Below are positions 53,429 through 62,543 of a stretch of DNA of 64,000 bases, one piece after another. Under the pieces are notes generated by a model. It did not search any database. It had not been told where the DNA came from and worked only from the letters and a program-made list of their open reading frames with translations. Source of the stretch: Chryseobacterium balustinum (GTDB taxonomy: Bacteria > Bacteroidota > Bacteroidia > Flavobacteriales > Weeksellaceae); NCBI RefSeq assembly GCF_900168205.1, contig NZ_FUZE01000009.1, forward strand, positions 62,001 to 126,000, read 5' to 3'. The translations under genes and the position numbers were made by a program. Every line of letters starts with the position of its first letter. The stretch's first letter is position 1.

Positions 53429-53872
53429 TTATGATTCGATTTCCTGAATAAACAAACTGATTTGCGTACGAATCAACAGTTGATCATCCAAAAAAGTTTC
53501 ACAGAAAATATTACAGATATTTTCATATTTCGAAATCAAGGAAGCTTTAGAAATAATCCTGTCACCAATTTGCGGCAACCCGAAAACTTCAATTTTTTTG
53601 ATGTTGGTAATAAAACCGATTACTTTGGTGTTTGATTCCGGATCTTCAAAAAAGCTTTGTCCGAGAATCGATGATGAGGTTTGTGCAGAATGTTCAATTA
53701 ATCCTGCTTCCACAAACTGATTGTTGTGTACAAAAATATTGTCTGGAGTAATTTCAAAAGAAGTCACAACATTTTCCGGAGTAAGCTCCAGAATATAATC
53801 TGCCATCAACATCGGGTTGCGATGAGGCAAAAAATGATGAATATTGATGAGGTTTTCTTCTTTTAATTCCAT
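53429..53872 (-). CDS. hotdog dehydratase-like protein (ApeP-type), copy 2
   Basis: A 147-residue hotdog protein with LPHRNPMLMADYI, IFVHNNQFVEAGLIEHSAQ, which carry the His and Glu of FabZ-type dehydratases. It resembles the neighbour at 54006-54437 and is separated from it by a GTCA...TGAC palindrome. Probably a 3-hydroxyacyl-ACP dehydratase for the aryl polyene or the alkyl chains of the resorcinol. Confidence 0.82.
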   Translation of the reverse strand: MELKEENLINIHHFLPHRNPMLMADYILELTPENVVTSFEITPDNIFVHNNQFVEAGLIEHSAQTSSSILGQSFFEDPESNTKVIGFITNIKKIEVFGLPQIGDRIISKASLISKYENICNIFCETFLDDQLLIRTQISLFIQEIES

Positions 53873-53898
53873 TGTTTTTTAAACCTATTGTTGATAAC

Positions 53899-53991
53899 GT
53901 CACTTCGAGTAGATTTTGATAAAAATCGTATCGAGAAGTTTTTGATTAAAGTTCTCGATATAAATTCTTGCAGAATTTTACTCGAACTGAC
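53899..53991. repeat. GTCA...TGAC palindrome, 93-bp copy
   Basis: Outer arms GTCACTTCGAGT (53899-53910) and ACTCGAACTGAC (53980-53991) match at 11 of 12 positions; the inner hairpin pairs TATCGAGAA (53929-53937) with TTCTCGATA (53952-53960). Confidence 0.85.
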
Positions 53992-54005
53992 GAATACTGT
54001 TTAAA

Positions 54006-54437
54006 TTATTTTACGACCGTCTTCATTTCAGACTTTGCAATAACTTCATTATTTACTTTCGTACTGATTTGAACCAAAGTTACACCCATCATTTCATTGA
54101 TGATTTTTACTTCAGAAACCAATTGATCTCCAGTTTTAGGTAAAGTTTCTGCTGCAAAGGTTTTAATCGCACCAATATATCCTGTAGGAGCTTCTTTTCC
54201 TAAAAGATAAAATTTATATCCTGTATGAAGCGCTACACTTTGCGCCTGATGTTCGATCAAGCCTGAGGCCTGAAAAATTCCTTCATGCACAAAAATATTT
54301 TCTTCTTTAATGGTAAACCCTGAAACCAAATGCTCTTCAGAATATTCTGAAATACGGTTTACCATCACAAAAGGAAATTTCTGTGGAATTAAACTTTCTA
54401 CGAAATTCTGGTCAGATGTTGGTAAAGAAATATCCAT
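54006..54437 (-). CDS. hotdog dehydratase-like protein (ApeP-type), copy 1
   Basis: A 143-residue hotdog protein with LIPQKFPFVMVNRI and IFVHEGIFQASGLIEHQAQ, the FabZ-type His and Glu positions. ATG 54437 is chosen because it overlaps the darB stop by one base; a longer frame would lie within darB. A sister of the 53429 gene. Confidence 0.83.
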   Translation of the reverse strand: MDISLPTSDQNFVESLIPQKFPFVMVNRISEYSEEHLVSGFTIKEENIFVHEGIFQASGLIEHQAQSVALHTGYKFYLLGKEAPTGYIGAIKTFAAETLPKTGDQLVSEVKIINEMMGVTLVQISTKVNNEVIAKSEMKTVVK

Positions 54438-55576
54438 TAGCAAACCGTTAATAAGGCACAAGAATAAGCAAATCTTCCACTTTCGGGAACGCAAAGCATG
54501 ATTCTTTCTCCTTTTTTAAGTTTACTAGAATTCATCAATTGTTCAACTGCAATAAAGATTGAACCAGCCCCAATGTTTCCAACTTCCGAAAGGTTATAGA
54601 ACCATTTTTCCCAAGGGAAATCAAGACCTACTTTAGCAAATTCCTCTTTTAAACCTTCTTTAAAGTAGCCGGAAGAAATATGTGCCAAAACATGGTCGAT
54701 AGAATCCGGATCAAGATCGTGTTTGGTAAAAGATGCTCGTAGACTTTCTGCACCTTTCACTAAAATATATTTATCTAAAATCTTGGTATCTTGTTTTAAA
54801 GCAAAAATAGATTGGTTCAACCATTCTTCAGCAGGATATTCTGCCCAAGATTTTAAGCTTCCATCTTCCTGTTTTTCACAACCGGAATACATACATGCTT
54901 CGATCTCGTGAGCATAAGAATAGAAATCGATCCATTCTATTTTCAAAGAAGTTTCGTTTTCTCTTGGTTTGTTTTCCAATAAAAATGCACCGGCTCCGTC
55001 AGAAAGCATCCATCTCAAAAATTCTCTTTTGAAAGCTACAATTGGTCTTTCTTCCAGAAGTTTTAAGTTTTCGGCTTCATGATTAAATTTATCTGCAGTC
55101 ATCCATGCAGACATTCTTTCTGAACCTACGCAAACTGCATTATCTTTAACTCCGGCTTTAATATTTAAGAAACCATAATTTAAAGCGTTCATTCCTGAAT
55201 TACAAAGTCCGGTTGAGGTGTTAATTTCAACAGATTTTCCGATGTTCAGTTCACCATGCACCATTGATGCGTGAGAAGGTTGAATTTGGTCTGCAGAGGT
55301 TGTTCCGCACGAAAGCAATTCCATATCTTCTTTTTTGAAATTTTCATCAAAAAGACCTTCAATTGCTTTTGCTGTAATCTGCGCATTGGTGTGCGTAGAT
55401 TTTCCGTTTTTATCTAAAGCGTAATATCTGGTTTTAATTTTATTATTTCTTAGAATCAGTGCTTTTGCTTTTGACGGTTTGTCATTTATATAGCCAAGAT
55501 ACGTTTCCATTTCGTCATTAGAAACCGGTTCATTCGGCAAGTATGTTGAAGCTTTTGTTATAAATACGTCGTACAT
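54437..55576 (-). CDS. darB: ketosynthase III DarB (dialkylresorcinol synthesis)
   Basis: A 379-residue KAS III-fold protein with the full triad Cys125 (STGLCNSGMNA), His299 (LAHISSGYF) and Asn334 (EVGNIGAGS). With DarA it condenses two beta-ketoacyl units into the cyclohexanedione precursor of 2,5-dialkylresorcinol, the alcohol part of flexirubin. It lies 2 bp after darA. Confidence 0.9.
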   Translation of the reverse strand: MYDVFITKASTYLPNEPVSNDEMETYLGYINDKPSKAKALILRNNKIKTRYYALDKNGKSTHTNAQITAKAIEGLFDENFKKEDMELLSCGTTSADQIQPSHASMVHGELNIGKSVEINTSTGLCNSGMNALNYGFLNIKAGVKDNAVCVGSERMSAWMTADKFNHEAENLKLLEERPIVAFKREFLRWMLSDGAGAFLLENKPRENETSLKIEWIDFYSYAHEIEACMYSGCEKQEDGSLKSWAEYPAEEWLNQSIFALKQDTKILDKYILVKGAESLRASFTKHDLDPDSIDHVLAHISSGYFKEGLKEEFAKVGLDFPWEKWFYNLSEVGNIGAGSIFIAVEQLMNSSKLKKGERIMLCVPESGRFAYSCALLTVC

Positions 55577-55578
55577 TT

Positions 55579-56493
55579 CTATTTTAAATTAATTCCTTGT
55601 AAATATTTTTTCTGTTTTTGTCTTTTCGTCCATAAAATTGGAGCAAGCAAGATATGAAAAATCAACACAATAGGTGAGATTATCCAAATTGCTGCCATCA
55701 AATATACCTTAAAGAATTTTATCAGCAATGGTCGTTTTTCTTTTTTCTTTATGATCAGATTAGACCAAATTGTAAAGATTTTATTCCCTACTTTTTCAAC
55801 TCTCACAAGGAAAGCTCTGATTTCCACAGCTCCGTTCTTTACCAGATCAGGTTGAAGATTGGCGAGATTATTATTTTCAAAATGATTTTCAATAATCTTA
55901 CCATATTTTCCGGCTCCGTTGATCTCTTCATCCGAAACTCCGGCGGCGGGAAGTATTCCTGATTTTTCTTTTTGCCCGGTAGTCATCCAGCGAAGAATAG
56001 TCAATACGCTTGTGTAATTGTCTCTTCTGTCTACTAATGCAATATTTCCGACCAGTTTAGCATCGAAATTCTTTAAATAAACTTTCAGTTTTTCCTGAGA
56101 AAGCATCCACATATTTCGGGTTGCAGAAATGGTAACCACCGGTGTGTTTTTTAAAATATCTGCTGCATATCCGCTTTTCAGAAATGAGATGATCGGAATT
56201 GATGGCGTAAGATACCAAACCTGATATCCAAAAAGAATCAAATCAAATTTAGTATTGAGCACTTCTTCCGGTGGTGGAAGAATTTCGCTGGGAATCTGTA
56301 AATAAGATTCGGGAAACGTGTTAAAAAAAACATCACTTGGCCACGGAAAAGGAAAATCTTTTTTGAGCTGAATGTTGTAGTACGTCACTTTATATTCGTC
56401 TTTTTTATCTTCAAACGGCTGAGCAATATTTTTTACAATATCCTCCAGCTGTCCGGTTTGAGTGTAATAAATGACAAGTATATTTTTTTGCAT
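55579..56493 (-). CDS. darA: dialkylresorcinol condensing enzyme DarA
   Basis: A 304-residue protein with a flavodoxin-like N-terminal fold (ILVIYYTQTGQLEDIV, like a flavin-binding loop) and hydrophobic C-terminal segments (about 262-290). This matches DarA of dialkylresorcinol loci, where it acts with DarB and, in other bacteria, the aromatase DarC. No obvious darC lies next to it. Confidence 0.87.
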   Translation of the reverse strand: MQKNILVIYYTQTGQLEDIVKNIAQPFEDKKDEYKVTYYNIQLKKDFPFPWPSDVFFNTFPESYLQIPSEILPPPEEVLNTKFDLILFGYQVWYLTPSIPIISFLKSGYAADILKNTPVVTISATRNMWMLSQEKLKVYLKNFDAKLVGNIALVDRRDNYTSVLTILRWMTTGQKEKSGILPAAGVSDEEINGAGKYGKIIENHFENNNLANLQPDLVKNGAVEIRAFLVRVEKVGNKIFTIWSNLIIKKKEKRPLLIKFFKVYLMAAIWIISPIVLIFHILLAPILWTKRQKQKKYLQGINLK

Positions 56494-56535
56494 TAATCTA
56501 TTTTATGGATTACAAAAATAAGATTTTCATATTTA

Positions 56536-59500
56536 TTATTCGTGCCTAAATATTTTTATTGATTCTGAAATAAGAACCTCTTTATAATTAGAGTTTTCAA
56601 AAGTCTGATTCTTTCTATTCAATAAAATAATTGTCTCAGGAAAATCTTTGATATCATTAAGATTAAAATTATCGTCAGAAATTAAAAGAACATCAACTTT
56701 TTTATTGATTTGGCTCTGATTATCAATGTAGAAAATTTTTCTTCTTTGTACCAGATAATTGTTTTTTGCAACCAATCTTTTTTCTTCTTCATTAATTAAA
56801 CTGAAAATTCTTCTTCCCGCTTGTTGCAGTGTAAGCAAAATGTCTTTTTGCCCAAAATCATCTGCAATGTGAAAAATGGTCGCATCGCTTGAGATGTGTT
56901 TGTTCAATTCAAAATAAACCGATTTGTTTTTGTTGAAATCTTGTTTTACAGGTTTTACAACTTCGTTCTCTTTATATAAATAGCTTAAAAACAGTTTCTT
57001 TTTAAAATAGTTTTCGTCTTCCAACTCATTTCTAAGATTGGCAAATTCTTCTCTGAAATACGCATTGATTTTTTTCGTTCTTTCAGAATAATCTTTTCCA
57101 AAATTTAAATCATCTTTATTGATTCTGTCGCCCACTTTTACGGTAATGCTTCCGTCGTAGATGATAAAATCGCCTTTTGGCTGCACTTCAGAGTTTCCGT
57201 GAATATAAATCGGAACAATATCTAAACTAAATTGTTCGGCGAGATAAAAAGCGCCTTTGTGAAATCTTTTTACATCATTCGTATAAGAACGTTCAGATTC
57301 AGGAAAAACAACTAAAGAATATCCTTGTTCAATTTTTTCTTTCAATTGCTCCATTCCGTTTTCTATACCTTGAGAAACCGGATAGAAACCTAAAGCTCTG
57401 ACCAGTTTTCCGAAAACCGGAGAATGATATACCCAATCATTTACCAAATAAATAATTTTATGATTACTCATTGCCAAAGCTAAAGTATCGAGAAAAGAAG
57501 TATGATTGGCAATAATTACGGCGGGTTTAGAAAAATCTTCATTCGGGTTTTTAATCACTCTTTTCTTTACAAACGGATTGGAATATAAAACAGAAGTCAG
57601 AAATTTTGCTAAGATTAATTTAATTAAGTCTAAAGTTTTCCCTTTCGATCTTTTCACAAAAATACTTCCGATTGCAGAAAAGATCAATCCGCCTAAACCA
57701 TAATATAAAAATGAAATAACAGAATTTAAAAACAGTCTTAAAGTAATTGGAGATAATCCTTTTTTCGATCTGTTGGTAATTAAAAACCTAAACCAAAACG
57801 GGTATAAAGTAGACGTAATGACGATCACTGAAAACATTCCGATTAAAGCAACTAAAGCTAAAGAATGTAAAGCCGGATGTTTTGCAAAAATCAACGAACC
57901 GATCGATAAAATAGTGGTGAAAACTGCCAGAATAATAGATGTTCTGTAAGTCGGAAGCTCATTTTTCCCGTTTGTATGTTCTTTCTGCATTGCTTTCGTG
58001 AGGAAAATGCTGAAATCGTCGCCGACTCCAAAAACCAAAGTACAAACGACGGTGCTGAAAATATTTAATTCCAATCCTAAAAAATAAAGAATTCCAGCTG
58101 TGACAACTCCCGTTAAAACAATAGGAAACATTGTTAAAAGCGAAAGTTCAAAATTTCTGAAAAAAACAATAATCGTTAAAACAATTGCTAAAAGAGAATA
58201 ATTAATCAATGTATTAAAATCTCTTTTCAGTAAACCTAAAAAGTTTTCATTCATCTGTTGACGGTCGATTGCTAAAGCTTCGTGGCTTTTTTCGACATCT
58301 TTGATGAATGCGTCCCTATTTTTCTCGTCAACTTTTACAACATTCGAAACGGTATAAAATCCTTTTTCATTGCTAAGGAATTCTGAGATTTGGAACGCTT
58401 TTACTTTTTCATAATCTTTTAAACTTAAAGTAGAGTAAGTTTTATTTAAGTTTTCATTAAACTGGTCAAATGCAGAAGCATTGAAACCAAATTTGTTTCC
58501 GTTTTGAACTAATTCAGAAATTATCTGGTCTTTTTTGTTTTGATTCCAGAACTGATTCCACTGGTCAACTTTTTTCTGCTGATCTTTTTCGGATAAAACC
58601 ACATTTCCAATCGAGTTGTAGCTTAAAATTTTCCCTTCCTGTTTTTCCTTTTCCAAAAACTGACTCAATTGAGAATTTCTTGTCAACGCTTCACTTTCAG
58701 AATTTCCGTAAGAAATGGTATAAATCGATTTTGAAGTGATATCAGATAATTTTTCAAGCTTGGCTTCACTTATTTTAAGATCTTTCGGAATATAATTTAA
58801 ATCGCCAATGTCTTCATTAAAACCAACGTGTCTGAAACCGAAAAGACAAGCGATGATGATCAGAGAACATCCGATAATCAACGGTTTGTTCTTCTCATAA
58901 GGATAGCTCCCTATTTTATCGATGAAATTGGTGTTGGTTTTTTCTTCATCTGCTTTTGGATGATACAATTGTGGAACAATAATCAACGCTGCAAAAGATG
59001 ACAGGAAAACCGTAATCGAAGCAAAAAGGCCTAAATCTTTCAGCGCTTCTGAACGAACGAAAACCAGGCATAAAAACGAAACCGCGGTAGTTGCGCTACT
59101 CAGAATAATGGGTTGTGTAATTTCTTTATAAAGCTCTTCAATATTATTGTTGTGCTTGTAATGCGTAAGAATATGAAGGGCATAATCAATGGTAATTCCG
59201 ATGAGAATTGCACCAACGCTGAGCGAAATTGCGGAGATTTTATCTTTAATAAAGTATAAAATCATCAGTGAAATAAAAACAGCAAAAACAGTCGGCAAAA
59301 ACACAATCAATGGCGTGAAGAAGTTTCTGAAATAATACATCAGCAAAATCAGAAGAACCGTCATCGAAATAATCACCGTATTTTGAATATCTTTCTTGAT
59401 CTGTTGAGCATTGGCAACGGCAATCACAGGTGATCCAAAATAACTGATCTCGGTTTTTCCGTTAAAAGTTTTGTTGATCTCGTCTTTGATTTCGTTTAAT

Positions 59501-60189
59501 TGATTGACGAAAACTTCGTTGTTTTTGGTGTCGTTACTTTTATTTTTAGGATCGATGAAAAGCAAAAGATTTTTGCCGTCTTTGGTGACGATATAATTGT
59601 CTTCAAGCTTAAAATCTTTGCTGATATTAAGCGCATTCAGTTTTTTGATACCAAGAAAAGTAATTCCGAGAGGGTCTTTTTTGATGAAATCTTTGGTCAC
59701 TAAACTTGTAGGCGAAACCAGTGAAACATAATTATTCTCAACCTGTTTGGCAATGCTGTCTTTGTTGAGCTTTCTTTCGATTTCTGCGTAATCTTTTTCG
59801 TTTAAAAACAAAGGAAGATTCTGGTTGACAAAATCGAAAGTCTCAGAAATCTCATTGTCATTTACTTTTCCCTGAACTGAGCCAATGTATTTTTTTAAAG
59901 GTTCAATTTTATTTAAAAAAGTATCTGCAGTTTCCGAAAGCTGAAAATTCTCGTCTTTAGATTTCTTCTCAATAATGATAATGATTTTATCGGAAAAGTT
60001 AAGTTGCTGTAGAACTTTAGCCGTTAAATCAGACTTTTCGTTTTTAGGAATAATTTGATTAATGTCTTCCTCGAAATTTATTTTCGAAGCAAAAAAGCCA
60101 CAAATGATAAGAATTCCCAACGCCATAGCGATAGAAATAAAACGATTTTTTGAAATCAGATAATATAAATGGATGAAAAAACGATGCAT
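56536..60189 (-). CDS. MMPL transporter-PlsC acyltransferase fusion with degenerate methyltransferase tail
   Basis: A 1217-residue three-part protein. Residues 1 to about 840 are an MMPL/RND exporter: two sets of membrane helices with large periplasmic loops, and the MMPL motif FGVGDDFSIFL. Residues about 880-1060 are a PlsC-type acyltransferase with His896-x4-Asp901 (NHTSFLD) and FPESERS near 963. The last part, from about 1095, aligns with a class I methyltransferase, but the SAM glycine-rich loop reads IADDFGQ (1108-1114), so it is probably inactive. It is the first gene of the dar operon and would export or acylate the finished pigment. Confidence 0.88.
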   Translation of the reverse strand: MHRFFIHLYYLISKNRFISIAMALGILIICGFFASKINFEEDINQIIPKNEKSDLTAKVLQQLNFSDKIIIIIEKKSKDENFQLSETADTFLNKIEPLKKYIGSVQGKVNDNEISETFDFVNQNLPLFLNEKDYAEIERKLNKDSIAKQVENNYVSLVSPTSLVTKDFIKKDPLGITFLGIKKLNALNISKDFKLEDNYIVTKDGKNLLLFIDPKNKSNDTKNNEVFVNQLNEIKDEINKTFNGKTEISYFGSPVIAVANAQQIKKDIQNTVIISMTVLLILLMYYFRNFFTPLIVFLPTVFAVFISLMILYFIKDKISAISLSVGAILIGITIDYALHILTHYKHNNNIEELYKEITQPIILSSATTAVSFLCLVFVRSEALKDLGLFASITVFLSSFAALIIVPQLYHPKADEEKTNTNFIDKIGSYPYEKNKPLIIGCSLIIIACLFGFRHVGFNEDIGDLNYIPKDLKISEAKLEKLSDITSKSIYTISYGNSESEALTRNSQLSQFLEKEKQEGKILSYNSIGNVVLSEKDQQKKVDQWNQFWNQNKKDQIISELVQNGNKFGFNASAFDQFNENLNKTYSTLSLKDYEKVKAFQISEFLSNEKGFYTVSNVVKVDEKNRDAFIKDVEKSHEALAIDRQQMNENFLGLLKRDFNTLINYSLLAIVLTIIVFFRNFELSLLTMFPIVLTGVVTAGILYFLGLELNIFSTVVCTLVFGVGDDFSIFLTKAMQKEHTNGKNELPTYRTSIILAVFTTILSIGSLIFAKHPALHSLALVALIGMFSVIVITSTLYPFWFRFLITNRSKKGLSPITLRLFLNSVISFLYYGLGGLIFSAIGSIFVKRSKGKTLDLIKLILAKFLTSVLYSNPFVKKRVIKNPNEDFSKPAVIIANHTSFLDTLALAMSNHKIIYLVNDWVYHSPVFGKLVRALGFYPVSQGIENGMEQLKEKIEQGYSLVVFPESERSYTNDVKRFHKGAFYLAEQFSLDIVPIYIHGNSEVQPKGDFIIYDGSITVKVGDRINKDDLNFGKDYSERTKKINAYFREEFANLRNELEDENYFKKKLFLSYLYKENEVVKPVKQDFNKNKSVYFELNKHISSDATIFHIADDFGQKDILLTLQQAGRRIFSLINEEEKRLVAKNNYLVQRRKIFYIDNQSQINKKVDVLLISDDNFNLNDIKDFPETIILLNRKNQTFENSNYKEVLISESIKIFRHE

Positions 60190-60210
60190 GAGCTTCTTAA
60201 ATCAGGTTTG

Positions 60211-60241
60211 CAAATTTAAATTTTTAAGTAGTAGTTCAAAA
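60211..60241 (-). promoter_or_regulatory. promoter of the dar operon
   Basis: On the minus strand, TAAATTTG (60211-60218) is an exact -7 element, 21 bp before the MMPL gene's ATG, and TTTTG (60237-60241) stands 18 nt upstream as the -33. Confidence 0.65.
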
Positions 60242-60305
60242 CAATTATTTGATAAGTTTTAACTGTAAATCAATAAAATATTGAATGTAAAATGAAAAAA
60301 ACTTA

Positions 60306-60313
60306 TACTTTTG
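60306..60313 (+). promoter_or_regulatory. promoter of the polysaccharide locus
   Basis: TACTTTTG exactly matches TAnnTTTG; TTG at 60281-60283 is a possible -33, 22 nt upstream. It reads into the gene at 60353. Confidence 0.5.
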
Positions 60314-60352
60314 TAAAAATTCCCTCACTGTTAAGTTATTTATAGCAGGAAA

Positions 60353-61384
60353 ATGTTCTTAAAGGCACAACGGTTTTATATGTTGAAAATATTTGATGAA
60401 AAATTATCCGGATTTCTGTTTGTAGTAATTTTACCGTTTCTGCTTTTTTTCATGTCTTATTATGGATTTGAGTCTTCTTATACTCAGTTTAAGACTTCTG
60501 AAAGACCACCAGAGTTTTTGTTTTCTTCGGTGTATTCTTACAGGATAATTCCTAATTATCTGAGTATTTATATGACAGATTTTATGGAGTACAGTATCAA
60601 TAGTTTTTTATTGCCATGGAAAAATCTTCTTATTAAAAATGGAACCTCGTTTTATCATGGTCTTTTTTTGATGAATACTGTTTTCTTTATTTTAAGTTCG
60701 ATAATTATTAATGCGATTTTAAAATTTAGAGCGGTTGAACTATTTTCAAATATTCATATCAGGAGAATTGTGCATCTTTTGATGATTTTTTTTATTGTGA
60801 TGACGCAGTATACTCCTTCAAACTGTGATGCAATTGCTTTGTTTTGTTATTTATCGGGAATTGTTTTGACTTTAAAATATCTTCACACCAACAGAAGTCT
60901 GTTTTTTTATTTATTGATTATTCTCATTGTGGTATCAACTCTTGTGAGGGAAACTGCATGTCTTAATATTGCTTTCTTTGCTGCTGTTTTTTTCAGTGTA
61001 AGAGAATTAAAACAGAAAAATTTTCAATTTATTTGGAAGGTGATTCCTTTACTTTTATCTTTCCTGATTCCCTATTTGGGTTTAAGGATTTTTTTAAATC
61101 ACGAAGAAACGTCTTTTATGGAAGGAGTTTATGTTGTTGCTAATTTTACAAGTCCTTTTAATCTTGCCGGATTGCTGTTTTCTGCTATTGCACTTTATTT
61201 TATGTGTAGACTTTGTACAAATGATAAAAGCAGATTGGTTTTCAAAAAATATTTATTCTTTTCACTGCCTTATATTGGAATGATTACTTTAGTTGGGCTC
61301 TTTTGGGAAGTGAGATTATTTTTACCACTTATTTTGACTGGAGTATTGGTAGCAGGTCATGATTTTAAAAAAATATATATTTAA
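60353..61384 (+). CDS. multi-pass membrane protein of a polysaccharide locus
   Basis: A 343-residue membrane protein with about nine hydrophobic segments and little polar loop sequence. No family motif is recognised; it precedes an EpsG-like polymerase and an acyltransferase 3 in the same operon, so it may be a flippase-, ligase- or polymerase-like component. ATG 60380 is an alternative start. Confidence 0.6.
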   Translation: MFLKAQRFYMLKIFDEKLSGFLFVVILPFLLFFMSYYGFESSYTQFKTSERPPEFLFSSVYSYRIIPNYLSIYMTDFMEYSINSFLLPWKNLLIKNGTSFYHGLFLMNTVFFILSSIIINAILKFRAVELFSNIHIRRIVHLLMIFFIVMTQYTPSNCDAIALFCYLSGIVLTLKYLHTNRSLFFYLLIILIVVSTLVRETACLNIAFFAAVFFSVRELKQKNFQFIWKVIPLLLSFLIPYLGLRIFLNHEETSFMEGVYVVANFTSPFNLAGLLFSAIALYFMCRLCTNDKSRLVFKKYLFFSLPYIGMITLVGLFWEVRLFLPLILTGVLVAGHDFKKIYI

Positions 61385-61387
61385 GCG

Positions 61388-62527
61388 ATGAGTTTATTGC
61401 ACCCCTATTATCTGATTGCTATTATTTACATGCTTATTTTAAGCTTTCAGGAAGTTTATGTAAAAAAAGTTGAAAAAAAATGGCTTTGGTTTTTGGCGGT
61501 CTACTTAATTATTGTTGCAGGGCTTCGTGAGAATGTGGGGCCTGACTATGGGAGTTACCAAATGATTTATTATTATTCTGATACTAAAGATTATGTGAGT
61601 ATCATTATGAAGGGCTTGTTTATGGAAGGTCCCCAATCCATGGAGCTTGAGTGGCTGTTTGTGCTGATCAATAAAATACTGATCAATATCTTCAATGCTC
61701 CTTTTTATATGTTGACTCTTGTAATTGCAGTAATCACTATTTTTTTCAAAATAGAATATATCGATAATAATACTTTTTATCCTTTTACATTTATATTATT
61801 TCTTTTTATTCCAGGATTTTTTGTAGGTGAAAGCGGGCAAATTAGGCAATGTCTAGGGACGTATGTCGTTTATTATGCGATACGCTTCATCAAAGAAGAA
61901 AAGCTTTGGATGTATCTTCTGTGTATTTATTTGGCGGCAGGAATTCATAATGTTTGTTACTTGTTTTTACCAATGTATTGGATTGCTAGAATTCCTCTGA
62001 ACAAATTTTGGATGCTTGCTTTAATTATTTTATCAATTTTTGCTTCTCCATTTGAAGTGTATAAAATTTTTGGTAATTTTTTGGATAGTATTGCCAGCGA
62101 TAGTATGCTTGTTGTAGGATTTAATGGATATATGGATGAGAGTGTAGAAAGATTAAACGGAGGTTTTGGTATTCCCGAAGGGATGATGATGATTCTTACT
62201 TTCTTTCTGTTTTGCTTTGATACACCAATGAAGGAGAAGTTCCCTTATTATGAGTATCATCGAAATTATGCTATTGTAGCAATTTGTTTCTATTTTATTT
62301 TCCGTAATAATTCTATATTTTCGTCACGTTTGGCAGGATCCTTTATCATCTTTGCTTACATATTAATACCCAACGCTATGTATGTTGTATCCCATAATAA
62401 GAAAAAGATGATTCATTCATTTATTATGGCTTTAGTATTATTTTATTTTGTTGTTTTTTCTAGTTTTCAAAATATAAAATCAGGAAGATTTACTATTGAT
62501 CTTTATAAAAATTATCTTCTCCCGTAA
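61388..62527 (+). CDS. EpsG-like polysaccharide polymerase
   Basis: A 379-residue polytopic protein with the EpsG-type N-terminal signature GLRENVGPDYGSYQMIYY and 'GQIRQCLGTY' later. EpsG proteins act as the polymerase in Wzx/Wzy-type capsule or exopolysaccharide assembly. It begins 3 bp after the previous gene and is followed by an acyltransferase. Confidence 0.85.
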   Translation: MSLLHPYYLIAIIYMLILSFQEVYVKKVEKKWLWFLAVYLIIVAGLRENVGPDYGSYQMIYYYSDTKDYVSIIMKGLFMEGPQSMELEWLFVLINKILINIFNAPFYMLTLVIAVITIFFKIEYIDNNTFYPFTFILFLFIPGFFVGESGQIRQCLGTYVVYYAIRFIKEEKLWMYLLCIYLAAGIHNVCYLFLPMYWIARIPLNKFWMLALIILSIFASPFEVYKIFGNFLDSIASDSMLVVGFNGYMDESVERLNGGFGIPEGMMMILTFFLFCFDTPMKEKFPYYEYHRNYAIVAICFYFIFRNNSIFSSRLAGSFIIFAYILIPNAMYVVSHNKKKMIHSFIMALVLFYFVVFSSFQNIKSGRFTIDLYKNYLLP

Positions 62528-62543
62528 TTTAAAATTTAATATA

